Part shown: positions 1-7,935 of the stretch, piece by piece
Position numbering within the stretch: position 1 is the stretch's first letter
How the letters are laid out: every line of letters starts with the position of its first letter
Assembly (NCBI RefSeq): GCF_019880545.1
Contig: NZ_JAINVW010000003.1
Span: forward strand, 310,001 to 374,000
From: Flagellimonas meishanensis
GTDB taxonomy: Bacteria; Bacteroidota; Bacteroidia; Flavobacteriales; Flavobacteriaceae
Direction of reading: 5' to 3'
DNA length: 64,000 bases
Program-made: the position numbers and the translations under genes
Notes under the pieces: generated by a model
The model's input: the letters and a program-made list of their open reading frames with translations, nothing else
What the model was told of the DNA's origin: nothing
Databases searched by the model: none

Positions 1-1
1 G

Positions 2-442
2 GTTCAGGAAATGCCCATGCCTGTTGAAACCTTTACCATTACCATTGATGATTTGCACAATAATGGAGCGACCTTGGGCATACTTTGGGAGAACACTTAT
101 GTTGGTGTAAAATTTGAAGTCCCCACCATGGCAAAGGCAAGTAAAAGCATTGAGGCCGTTATGGCGGGTCCAAGTGCCAATGATTATTTTGCTTCTGCTT
201 CCTATTACTTTGCTGAAGAGCAGGATATGGAAAAAGCGAAGGAATGGATTGACAAAGCTGTCGCCTTGAATGAAAACGGTTTTTGGATGATGCGCCTACA
301 ATCCCTTATCTATGCAAAAATGGGGGACAAAAAAGGAGCCATTGAAGCTGCAAAACGCTCCATGGCCGTTGCTGAGGAAGCCGGTAATTCCGATTACGTG
401 AAAATGAACAAAGACTCTCTTAAAGAGTGGGGCGCCATGTAA
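2..442 (+). CDS. DUF2911 family protein, C-terminal part (start lies outside the window)
   Basis: The reading frame is open to the left edge, so this is the C-terminal half of a protein that begins upstream; the first ATG visible (position 11) is unlikely to be the true start. The first ~35 residues end a beta-rich domain with the LGILWENTYVGVKF pattern typical of DUF2911. The remaining ~100 residues are alpha-helical and TPR-like (paired helices with the EKAKEWIDKAVALN and KKGAIEAAKRS patterns). DUF2911 proteins are usually secreted proteins of about 280 residues in Bacteroidota and their function is unknown. The gene ends at a shared hairpin terminator with the convergent symporter gene. 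Confidence 0.8.
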   Translation, partial: VQEMPMPVETFTITIDDLHNNGATLGILWENTYVGVKFEVPTMAKASKSIEAVMAGPSANDYFASASYYFAEEQDMEKAKEWIDKAVALNENGFWMMRLQSLIYAKMGDKKGAIEAAKRSMAVAEEAGNSDYVKMNKDSLKEWGAM

Positions 443-462
443 GCTTCCCAATTTTGAAAGCA

Positions 463-493
463 AAAAAGCCCGCTTATTCAGTGGGCTTTTTTA
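463..493. terminator. Bidirectional intrinsic terminator
   Basis: An A-run, a GCCCGC/GTGGGC stem with one G-T pair and a seven-base loop, then a T-run. It lies between the convergent DUF2911 and symporter genes and can serve both. The last bases overlap the symporter stop codon. Confidence 0.75.
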
Positions 494-2197
494 CGTTTCA
501 GCGGGAGAACGGTCCAAAAAATTATCAAAGGTCTGGACCAATATTGCCAACAAAATTACCAAAATACAACCAAAGGCGTTGAGCCACAAATAGGACATCC
601 AATCCAGGTACCATCCAATGATCACCAATACTTGGGTAACAATGGCGGCTACAAAAACGGCATTGCCCCTAACGAACTTAAAAAAGAAGGCCAAAAGAAA
701 TATACCCAACACGTTGCCATAAAAAATGGAGCCGATAATGTTCACCAACTGTATCAGGTTATCGAACAAGCTTGCCACACAGGCAATGATTATGGCCAAA
801 ACGCCCCACAATAATGTGAATCCCTTGGCTGCCTTCAGATAGAATCGTTCATCATACTCCTTTTTCAGATTTCGTTTGAAGAGATCTAGGGCAGTTATGG
901 TTCCCAGTGCATTCAGTTCCGAGGCCGTGGAAGACATTGCTGCGGAGAGAATCACGGCCAAAAGCAACCCAATGAGCCCTACAGGCAGGTTTTCAAGGAT
1001 AAAGTGTATAAAAACATAGTCTTTGTCATTGGTCTCTACGGTGCCATTTGCTTGGGCTATCAATTCCTTGGCCGTATTCCTATTGGCACGTTCCCTTTGA
1101 TTGATTTTTAATATATTCTGCTCCGCCTGTTCCACGGCATTATATTCTTTAAGGGCGAGGGCTGAGGAAAATGCCTCTTGCGCTATCTTTTTTTCCATTT
1201 CCAGTTGCTGGTGGTCCTCTTCCAAGGCTTTATAATCATCAGCATAGGACGATTGCATAACCGCTTCCGTAGCTGCAGGATTAAAATTGAGGGGTGAGTG
1301 GTTGTATTGATAAAAAACAAATACCATCGCTCCCACGAGCAGAATGAAAAATTGCATCGGAATTTTGAAAACACCGTTGAAAACCAGACCCAACTGGCTT
1401 TCTCTCACAGATTTTCCGGACAGATACCGCTGCACCTGACTTTGGTCCGTGCCGAAGTAGGCCAGTGCCAAAAAGAACCCTCCGGTTATACCGCTCCAAA
1501 AAGTGTAACGGTTGTTGGTATCAAGACTGAAATCCAAAATTTGTAGCTTGTCGTTGGCCCCTGCAATTTTCAGTGCTTTTCCGAAGGAAACATCCGTGGG
1601 GAGGGAACCCAAAATGAAGAAGAACGCAAAGAACATCCCCACCATGATAATGAACATCTGTTGTTTTTGGGTGACACTTACTGCCTTGGTACCCCCGGAA
1701 ACCGTGTAGATGATTACCAATATCCCAATGATTATGTTGAGGGTTCGCAAATCCCAACCCAAAACGGCGGATAAAATGATGGACGGGGCAAAAATGGTTA
1801 TTCCCGCCGCCAAACCGCGCTGCACCAAGAAAAGTATGGCGGTAAGGGTACGTGTTTTAAGATCGAATCGGTTTTCGAGCATTTCATAGGCGGTGAAGAC
1901 CTTCAATCTTTTATATATGGGTATGAAAACAAGACAAATGGCAATCATGGCCAATGGAAGGCCGAAATAGAACTGCACAAAGCCCATTCCATCGTGGAAA
2001 GCCTGCCCGGGCGTTGATAAGAAGGTGATGGCACTGGCCTGTGTGGCCATTACGGAAAGTCCTATGGTCCACCATTGGGCATCGTTGCCACCACGCACAT
2101 AATCGTCCACATTTTTGCTTCCGCGGGTTTTCCAAACCCCATACACTACAATAAATAACAATGTACTACCGAGAACGATCCAATCGAGTAGACTCAT
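491..2197 (-). CDS. Sodium:solute symporter (SSS family)
   Basis: A 568-residue integral membrane protein with about 13-14 hydrophobic segments and the SSS pattern of an N-terminal GGNDAQWWTIGLSVMATQAS helix followed by many transmembrane segments. By family knowledge it imports an organic solute (sugar, sialic acid or similar) with Na+. Between two late membrane segments (about residues 320-390) there is a charged, coiled-coil-like insert rich in E, Q and A, which is longer than the loop of typical SSS carriers. I start it at the ATG at 2197; a TTG one codon earlier is possible. It is the last gene of a leftward operon after a PIG-L deacetylase and a 37-residue membrane protein that ends five bases upstream. 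The substrate cannot be read from the sequence. Confidence 0.9.
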   Translation of the reverse strand: MSLLDWIVLGSTLLFIVVYGVWKTRGSKNVDDYVRGGNDAQWWTIGLSVMATQASAITFLSTPGQAFHDGMGFVQFYFGLPLAMIAICLVFIPIYKRLKVFTAYEMLENRFDLKTRTLTAILFLVQRGLAAGITIFAPSIILSAVLGWDLRTLNIIIGILVIIYTVSGGTKAVSVTQKQQMFIIMVGMFFAFFFILGSLPTDVSFGKALKIAGANDKLQILDFSLDTNNRYTFWSGITGGFFLALAYFGTDQSQVQRYLSGKSVRESQLGLVFNGVFKIPMQFFILLVGAMVFVFYQYNHSPLNFNPAATEAVMQSSYADDYKALEEDHQQLEMEKKIAQEAFSSALALKEYNAVEQAEQNILKINQRERANRNTAKELIAQANGTVETNDKDYVFIHFILENLPVGLIGLLLAVILSAAMSSTASELNALGTITALDLFKRNLKKEYDERFYLKAAKGFTLLWGVLAIIIACVASLFDNLIQLVNIIGSIFYGNVLGIFLLAFFFKFVRGNAVFVAAIVTQVLVIIGWYLDWMSYLWLNAFGCILVILLAILVQTFDNFLDRSPAET

Positions 2198-2202
2198 CAA
2201 AC

Positions 2203-2316
2203 TTAGTTGTTAAAAATCATGATAAAGTAAAAGATCAGGATATAGGCCACATTCAAAAGAACCACAAGCGTGTATTCTTTTTTCCATTGGGTATCCACTT
2301 GGTTATCCTTTGACAT
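2203..2316 (-). CDS. Small (37-residue) single-pass membrane protein encoded upstream of the symporter
   Basis: A short frame that is easily missed. It starts with ATG at 2316, inside the last codons of the PIG-L gene (14-base overlap), and stops at 2203, five bases before the symporter ATG. The product has a charged N-terminus (MSKDNQVDTQWKKEY) followed by one strongly hydrophobic stretch of about 20 residues and a short NN tail, which suggests one membrane helix. The tight overlap on one side and the short gap on the other point to translational coupling. Other Na+ symporters have small membrane partners (for example the DUF4212 and DUF997 types), so a small symporter subunit is the natural guess. 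I do not recognise a named family. Confidence 0.7.
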   Translation of the reverse strand: MSKDNQVDTQWKKEYTLVVLLNVAYILIFYFIMIFNN

Positions 2317-4834
2317 TGTTATCTGTTTTCACTTCGTTTTTTCCTATGGAAAGCATGTTGGCAAATAGTTTGTATGCTCCGGAAACACCAGCCGGAAGTT
2401 CCCTAAAAAAACTTAGGCCGGTATAAATATAGTGACCTTTTCCATAGGGCGCTGCCAACAGGGCACCTTGCGAAGGGGTCTCATCCTCGTCGTGCATGGA
2501 GAGTATAGGGGTGAATCTATCGTCCCATTCGTTAGGATAGTACAAGCCTCTTTCCTGTACCCAACCTTCAAAATCTTTTTCCTTTATCTTATTGGGAAAA
2601 TTCACCAATGCATGGTTTTTTGCGATGATTTCCACTGGAGCATTTTCATCCGTAACGCGATCTCTGGAAAGCGTCAAAGGGTACGGGGCAATATTTTCAA
2701 ACTGCCTTGCCCATCGGTTAGCGGTATTGTATTGCACTATCATATTGCCTCCATTTTTTACATATTCAAAGAGTAGGGGCTGCTTAAATTTGAGCGCATC
2801 AACAACGTTGTAGGCCCGTATACCCACTACCACGGCATCATATTTGTCCAAGGCACCTTTTTGAATGTCCTCTGGCTGCAAGGCGTGCACCGTATATCCA
2901 ATTTGCTCCAGGCTCTCAGGAACATTATCGCCCGCACCCATAATGTACGCGATGTGCTCCCCCGTTTTTTGAATGTCCATACGGACAACTTTGGCGGTGG
3001 ATGGCAGAAGTATCGACTGTTTGGGAACGTGTTCGTAGTCAATCTGGACAAGTTCCTTATCAAAATCCTTTTCGCCTATGGTTATCAAGGAAGAGACATG
3101 GCCTTCACTCTCCCCGTTTGGTGCTGTAATCGTAAATGTAATTGCCTGTTCCTGCCCTTTTCTAGCAATCGAAATAGGAACAAGACTAGGTGAAAAACTC
3201 CATCCATCCGGAAGCACCAATGTAGCATTACCAGAAATACTATCCCTTCCTGCCTTGACCATCACACGAATATCCTTTGATGTTGCGGAGGAAAAAATCA
3301 ACACTTTTTCCTCAAAACGCGATGTAGCTTCTGGTATTACCACAAATGGCTCATATAATTCTCCTTTTTCCGGTTTGGAATAGCGGTGGACCACTGGCTT
3401 TTCAAAAGTAATTTCCACACCCTCAAAGTCGAGAACAAATTGGGTGCTGAATGCAGTGGGAGTTTCTGGAATTCCTATAATTTCTGGTCGCTCTACCTGG
3501 TACATGCCCAAAGTTCCCGGTTGGTTCAACCAATACGGATTGGAGTAGGGGGTTTGTGGAGGGATTTCCAAGTCCAGTTGTAGTTCTTCTTTTTTGTTAT
3601 GGGCAAGGATTTGGTTTACCTCGAGCGTTTTACCTGTTTGTGTTATGTGCACTTCTTTTAATAGAATGTGTTGCGGGCTTCTGTTTACCGCTTCAATTTG
3701 AAGGGAAACCTTACCGCCCGGTGTGCCGGACTCGGTTGATGAGCTGGATTCGAGATACAGCCCAGCACAATCCAATATGATGGATTTGAGTTCTTCGGAT
3801 TTAATTTTTTTCCAATGTTCATCCCTTACTTGCTGCAAAAGTTGGTAGGCTTCAACAAGATCCGGTATATGCTTTGATGGATTCTTAAAATCAAAATTGT
3901 TTTCTACTTTGTAAAGAATGGCCCCAACGGCTTCACCACCTTCAACCCGGGACCAAGAGGTTTCTATGCCATCAAACAGATAATTGGTGGATGGCAAATC
4001 CCCTTTAAGCAGCTCTACATATTCATCCTGCGTACCTCGGGTAGTGACCCTCCCAAACCCTTGACATAAATGTTGGCTACTGGCGACGGAGGCAATTTCG
4101 TTGTTTGAGAGTCCCAATTCTGGGTAAAAAACGCCAACATCCAACTTTAGCATTTTGGATTTATCGGCCTTTTCAAAATTTTCTTCGCTTCCATAAAACC
4201 ACCAGGAAGTATTGAAAAATGCCCTTCTTGGCTGCCACGTGGCTGCCAACTGCAACTGTTCAGGATAGGCTTGCGGATCGTTGGCCAGGTCAAAGGCCTC
4301 CAAACCGAGCATGGCAGAGGAGGTGTGATGACCGTGGTTGGTTCCAGGGGTCCTGTGGTCGAATCGATTGATGATCACGTCAGGTTTTAAGGTCCTGATG
4401 GCCCAGACCACATCGCCCAACACCTTATCTTTGTCCCAAATTCTCAGTGTTTCCTTTGGATGTTTGGAATATCCAAAATCGTTGGCCCTGGTAAATCGTT
4501 GTTCCCCACCATCAACCCGCCTGGCCGCCAATAGTTCCTGGGTACGAAGGACACCCAACAATTCCCTTAATTCAGGACCGATCAAATTTTGTCCACCGTC
4601 TCCACGGGTTATGGAAAGATAGGCCGTACGGGCATGGTCGTGATTGGAGAGATAGGAAATCAAGCGTGTGTTCTCATCATCCGGATGGGCCGCAATGTAT
4701 AGTGCGGTGCCCAGAAAATTCAACTTTTGAAGGTCGTGATAAATCTCTGCTGAGGTCGGTTTGTTCGGTTCTTGGGCCAGTAGGCTTGGAATAACTGTGA
4801 CAATGGCCAGCAAACTGACCCAAAAGTAGCGCAT
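2303..4834 (-). CDS. Secreted PIG-L/LmbE-type deacetylase with a C-terminal ThuA/glutamine-amidotransferase-like domain
   Basis: An 843-residue protein with a cleavable signal peptide (residues 1-20, ending SLLAQ). The zinc site of the PIG-L deacetylases is visible: AHPDDE at residues 49-54 and a GTNHGHHTSS stretch further on. The middle part looks like beta-sandwich (NEW3-like) sequence. The last ~200 residues contain DKYDAVVVGIRAYNV and KNGGNMIVQYNT, resembling the class I amidotransferase-like fold of ThuA proteins. It probably deacetylates an N-acetylated sugar or glycoconjugate outside the cytoplasm. I chose the ATG at 4834 because of the signal peptide and because a TATATTTG element lies at 4858-4865, which makes the longer frame to 4921 unlikely. 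It is first in an operon with the small membrane protein and the symporter, suggesting uptake of its product. Confidence 0.85.
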   Translation of the reverse strand: MRYFWVSLLAIVTVIPSLLAQEPNKPTSAEIYHDLQKLNFLGTALYIAAHPDDENTRLISYLSNHDHARTAYLSITRGDGGQNLIGPELRELLGVLRTQELLAARRVDGGEQRFTRANDFGYSKHPKETLRIWDKDKVLGDVVWAIRTLKPDVIINRFDHRTPGTNHGHHTSSAMLGLEAFDLANDPQAYPEQLQLAATWQPRRAFFNTSWWFYGSEENFEKADKSKMLKLDVGVFYPELGLSNNEIASVASSQHLCQGFGRVTTRGTQDEYVELLKGDLPSTNYLFDGIETSWSRVEGGEAVGAILYKVENNFDFKNPSKHIPDLVEAYQLLQQVRDEHWKKIKSEELKSIILDCAGLYLESSSSTESGTPGGKVSLQIEAVNRSPQHILLKEVHITQTGKTLEVNQILAHNKKEELQLDLEIPPQTPYSNPYWLNQPGTLGMYQVERPEIIGIPETPTAFSTQFVLDFEGVEITFEKPVVHRYSKPEKGELYEPFVVIPEATSRFEEKVLIFSSATSKDIRVMVKAGRDSISGNATLVLPDGWSFSPSLVPISIARKGQEQAITFTITAPNGESEGHVSSLITIGEKDFDKELVQIDYEHVPKQSILLPSTAKVVRMDIQKTGEHIAYIMGAGDNVPESLEQIGYTVHALQPEDIQKGALDKYDAVVVGIRAYNVVDALKFKQPLLFEYVKNGGNMIVQYNTANRWARQFENIAPYPLTLSRDRVTDENAPVEIIAKNHALVNFPNKIKEKDFEGWVQERGLYYPNEWDDRFTPILSMHDEDETPSQGALLAAPYGKGHYIYTGLSFFRELPAGVSGAYKLFANMLSIGKNEVKTDNNVKG

Positions 4835-4857
4835 AGGTGGTTTTTTAGTACTAGTCC

Positions 4858-4865
4858 CAAATATA
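4858..4865 (-). promoter_or_regulatory. Bacteroidota -7 promoter element (TATATTTG)
   Basis: Exact match to TAnnTTTG on the minus strand, 23 bases before the chosen PIG-L start. I see no clear TTTG box at the -33 position, so only half of the consensus is present. Confidence 0.5.
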
Positions 4866-4940
4866 GAAAGTTTACCACCAGCCGTTGTGTAATTTAGAAC
4901 ATCTTTAACAGGAAAAAACAAAAGGCCTTTAGCCGCAGTT

Positions 4941-5900
4941 TTACAATCCCAAACTGTCCCTGAGCCTTACATCATCATTGGAATTTTGCCCCCAATAAGC
5001 GGTTTTTATACTTTTTCTTTTTGTTGCTGTTGAGGTCATGGGTTTAGCATTGGGGCCAAACCCGCTTATGAAAGTCTCCTTCCAACCTTCAATGGTATGA
5101 GGAAATTGGGCAGAGAAATCAATGCTGAGGGACCTTTCCAAATCTGGATAAGAAATTGTGTAGGTTTGAATGCCATCTTGGTTGGTTAGGGTAGCGGTGG
5201 CCCTATACGCCTGTAGTTTTTGATGCCGTAGCCTGATAAATTCCAATGAGGGAATCATCTGGATTTCTCCAGTTGGCAGATTGTCCGGATTTATTCTTAT
5301 TCTGTTCCATATTTCATTTTCCAGGTGTTCTTTTTCCAATGTAGATTGTTGGTCGGCTTCGCCTTCAAAATAGGAATGGGAAATAAACTCAAACTTGTCC
5401 CTATTATTGAGTTGTGAGTATACATGCCCGCACCATTCCTGCACTGACTGGCTTACTTTTAATGCATGTTGGTTGTCATGAATGGGATAAAAAGTGCTCC
5501 CCATGATGGAGTAAGGGTAAATTCCGGTCAAATATTTTTTTGTGGCGTTCAGCTTCAAAACGGAAACATTTTTGGGGTTGCTTTGGTTGGCCTTTACTTG
5601 CTCCTCTGGCAAAAAAGGCTCGGTAACATAAACGAGCACGGCATGTCCATCCCTAATTTCTCCGTATCTGGCCTGCTCCAAGGTATAGGAAGTCACCTCT
5701 GCGTTGCCCGCATACCAATAATCCTTGAAGGCTTGGGATAGCTGTTTTTTAGGGACCATTGTCTCAATTGCGTCATTGGTGCTATTTAAGGCCAGCGCAG
5801 TTTCTGTATTTTTATTGGAAGCCTCCTTGCAGGAAACTGGAAAGAAGATCAAAAGCGAAAGTATGGCTGCAATTAGGCTGAATGAACGTATGGATCTCAT
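4941..5900 (-). CDS. Lipoprotein of unknown function encoded next to maf
   Basis: A 319-residue protein with a lipoprotein signal: a hydrophobic N-terminus ending FFPVSC with Cys24 as the likely lipidated residue. No transmembrane segments follow, so it should sit in the periplasm, anchored to a membrane. I recognise no catalytic motif. Related flavobacterial proteins are, as far as I recall, sometimes labelled septum formation inhibitor Maf; this one shows no Maf motif, and the real maf gene is next door, so that label would be a neighbourhood error. It lies 37 bases downstream of maf and is probably the last gene of that operon. Start is the ATG at 5900; a TTG one codon upstream is also in frame. 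Confidence 0.65.
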   Translation of the reverse strand: MRSIRSFSLIAAILSLLIFFPVSCKEASNKNTETALALNSTNDAIETMVPKKQLSQAFKDYWYAGNAEVTSYTLEQARYGEIRDGHAVLVYVTEPFLPEEQVKANQSNPKNVSVLKLNATKKYLTGIYPYSIMGSTFYPIHDNQHALKVSQSVQEWCGHVYSQLNNRDKFEFISHSYFEGEADQQSTLEKEHLENEIWNRIRINPDNLPTGEIQMIPSLEFIRLRHQKLQAYRATATLTNQDGIQTYTISYPDLERSLSIDFSAQFPHTIEGWKETFISGFGPNAKPMTSTATKRKSIKTAYWGQNSNDDVRLRDSLGL

Positions 5901-5937
5901 CAAAATAGGGTTTTCCAGTAAAGGTAATGATACCCAA

Positions 5938-6534
5938 CTAGGAAACCATGTCCATTAACGTTTTGTAAACCAAATGGGTAGGTAGCCCCACCACATTGGT
6001 ATAGGAACCCCGAATCTCCGATATGCCTATCATACCGATCCATTCCTGAATGCCGTAGGCACCGGCTTTATCAAACGGCTTGCATTTTTCTATATAAAAT
6101 TCAATTTCCTCCTGGCTAAATTCCTTGAACTTAACTTCGGTGATCGCACTTACCACTTTCTGGGTTGTTACTGTGGTGAAGCATACCGAGGTGATTACCT
6201 CATGCCACTTACCAGAAAGCTGTCCCAACATTTTGGAGGCTTCAAAGGCATTCTCGGCTTTGGCCAAAGAGGTATTTTCATGCCATACGACTGTATCCGA
6301 GGTGATCACAATTTCCTTTTCCCGAAGTTCTGGCAGGAAAACGGATGCCTTTAACTGGGCCAGATATTCTGATATTTCACTTCCCTTTAAATCGAGAGGA
6401 TGGATTTCGTCGACGGGTTTGGCCCTAACTTCAAAATCCAGTCCCAATTCTTCCAAAAAAGCTTTGCGTCTCGGAGAACCGGAACCCAAAATAATCTTTC
6501 GGTCCTTTAGTTTTTCCTGGAGCGGATTAATCAT
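5938..6534 (-). CDS. maf: Maf family nucleoside triphosphate pyrophosphatase
   Basis: A 198-residue cytoplasmic protein with the Maf signature GSGSPRRKAFLEELG at residues 17-31, a DEIHP stretch, SDTVV and a C-terminal KAGAYGIQ-GIRGSYTNVVGLP pattern. The length is normal for the family. Maf proteins hydrolyse non-canonical nucleoside triphosphates or dTTP/UTP to the monophosphate and pyrophosphate. The ATG at 6534 overlaps the end of the KdsC-type gene by eight bases, so translation is likely coupled. It is the third gene of the leftward operon starting at 7799. Confidence 0.93.
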   Translation of the reverse strand: MINPLQEKLKDRKIILGSGSPRRKAFLEELGLDFEVRAKPVDEIHPLDLKGSEISEYLAQLKASVFLPELREKEIVITSDTVVWHENTSLAKAENAFEASKMLGQLSGKWHEVITSVCFTTVTTQKVVSAITEVKFKEFSQEEIEFYIEKCKPFDKAGAYGIQEWIGMIGISEIRGSYTNVVGLPTHLVYKTLMDMVS

Positions 6535-7054
6535 TTTTGGCGCTGAAATTATCGTTCCAGTCCCCGCGGACCTTCAACACCTGTTCAATAATATCACGGA
6601 CACAACCATCGCCACCATTTTTATGCGAAACATAATCCGCTATGGCCTTTACCTCTTGAACGGCATTCTGCGGAGCAGTGGCAACGGCCACCATTTTCAT
6701 GGCAGGGATATCGGGCAGGTCATCACCCATGTAAAGCACATTTTGTGGCTCAATCTTATAAATGTCCAGATATTCTTCCAGGGGTTCTTGTTTTAGATGT
6801 GCCCCCAAATAGATATCGGTCACGCCTAAACCTTTCAACCGTTCCTTAACCCCTTGATTAGTCCCTCCGGAAATGATACAAACGTTATATCCTTTTTGAA
6901 TTGCGGTTTTGAGCGCATAACCATCCTTGACACTCATTCTGCGCAACATCTCACCACTGGTGGTTACCAGAACCGTGCCGTCCGTCAGTACGCCATCAAC
7001 ATCTAATATAAAGGTGGTGATGTTGCCCAATAGCTCTTTATAGTTCTTTTTCAT
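6527..7054 (-). CDS. kdsC: KdsC-type HAD phosphatase (3-deoxy-D-manno-octulosonate 8-phosphate phosphatase)
   Basis: A 175-residue HAD-fold protein. The nucleophile motif ILDVDGVLTDG is at residues 16-26 (Asp18 and Asp20), the second motif is IISGG, and the third is YMGDDLPDIPAM. There is no separate cap domain, which fits the tetrameric KdsC subfamily of 170-190 residues. The family releases phosphate from Kdo 8-phosphate in lipopolysaccharide core synthesis; close relatives act on other sugar phosphates, so substrate identity is inferred. It overlaps the upstream DUF2520 gene by 17 bases and maf by eight, a tightly packed operon. Confidence 0.88.
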   Translation of the reverse strand: MKKNYKELLGNITTFILDVDGVLTDGTVLVTTSGEMLRRMSVKDGYALKTAIQKGYNVCIISGGTNQGVKERLKGLGVTDIYLGAHLKQEPLEEYLDIYKIEPQNVLYMGDDLPDIPAMKMVAVATAPQNAVQEVKAIADYVSHKNGGDGCVRDIIEQVLKVRGDWNDNFSAKND

Positions 7055-7799
7055 AGGCTTTTTGAATTGCTTCGCTCAAATGCTTATATAATTTTTTTAG
7101 TTCTTCTCTTTCTATCAATTTTAAATGGGCCTGCATGCTTGCTATGTCCCCTCTTTTTGCCGGACCTGTTTGGGCAGCTTTTGGGGAAAGGTCTTGTACT
7201 TTTTCGGCGGTTTCCAGTATCAAGGGCTTTAATAAATCAAAAGCGAGTCCCTCGGACAAGCAGATTTCTTCACCTATACCATACAGATAATTGGTAAAAT
7301 TATTGACAAAAACAGCTGCAAGATGCAATTTTTTCCTTTGTTCCGAATTGATTTCGTGCACGCTGTCGGACAAGAGTGAGGCCAATTTTTTCAGTTTGCC
7401 CAACGAATGATGATCCTGGGCTTCCACACAAATGGGGATTTGGCTAAAATCCATAGGTCGCTCCTTGCTAAAAGTCTGCAGGGGATAAAAAGCGCCCCTA
7501 TTGAAATTAGAAATGGCATGCATGTCAACCACACCGGATGTGTGCACCACAAGGCCTTTTTTATCAGCAAGATGGGCGGACACTTCCCCAATGGCATCAT
7601 CCTTCACCGCTATTAAGTAAATATCGGCATCCAGAACGTTATCAAAATCGGTAGTGGTTGAAGTGTGCTGTGCAAACTTTTGAAGCTTTTGCGCACTTCT
7701 TCCTACCACTTGGGCCACAACCACATGGTCCAATTTTTCAAAAGCATCGAACAAATGGTTGGCTATATTGCCAGTACCTAATATGACCAGGGAAAGCAT
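7038..7799 (-). CDS. Rossmann-fold oxidoreductase with DUF2520 domain
   Basis: A 253-residue protein. The N-terminus MLSLVILGTGNIANHL is a dinucleotide-binding Rossmann motif, and the C-terminal half is helical and matches the DUF2520 pattern (HLAAVFVNNFTNYLY). The overall shape resembles ketopantoate reductase or pyrroline-5-carboxylate reductase, so NAD(P)-dependent reduction is likely, but no substrate is established for this family. I start at the ATG at 7799; the frame runs to 7838, but a TAAATTTG element at 7811-7818 makes the longer form improbable. First gene of the operon with kdsC and maf. Confidence 0.82.
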   Translation of the reverse strand: MLSLVILGTGNIANHLFDAFEKLDHVVVAQVVGRSAQKLQKFAQHTSTTTDFDNVLDADIYLIAVKDDAIGEVSAHLADKKGLVVHTSGVVDMHAISNFNRGAFYPLQTFSKERPMDFSQIPICVEAQDHHSLGKLKKLASLLSDSVHEINSEQRKKLHLAAVFVNNFTNYLYGIGEEICLSEGLAFDLLKPLILETAEKVQDLSPKAAQTGPAKRGDIASMQAHLKLIEREELKKLYKHLSEAIQKAYEKEL

Positions 7800-7810
7800 G
7801 CCCAAAACTA

Positions 7811-7839
7811 CAAATTTAACAGGACAAGCTTTTGACAAA
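7811..7839 (-). promoter_or_regulatory. Promoter of the DUF2520-kdsC-maf operon
   Basis: On the minus strand a TTTG box (7836-7839) is followed after 17 bases by TAAATTTG (7811-7818), close to the Bacteroidota consensus of TTTG, 19-21 bases, TAnnTTTG. The expected start of transcription lies about six bases before the ATG. Confidence 0.5.
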
Positions 7840-7901
7840 GAATTAACAGATAACGTTGGCTTTTTACGAGCAATGTCCTGTTAAAATCTTAAAAAAGGCC
7901 G

Positions 7902-7909
7902 TAATTTTG
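7902..7909 (+). promoter_or_regulatory. Bacteroidota -7 promoter element (TAATTTTG) before the ResB-CcsA gene
   Basis: Exact TAnnTTTG match 26 bases before the ATG at 7936. The -33 region is AT-rich without a clear TTTG. Confidence 0.5.
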
Positions 7910-7935
7910 CAAATCGAAAGGAAGACCTGATTTTC

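Noticed and set aside
6125-6796. A 223-residue plus-strand frame over the maf-kdsC region
   Set aside because: It runs opposite to two recognised overlapping genes and its product shows no domain; it is a shadow of their coding bias.
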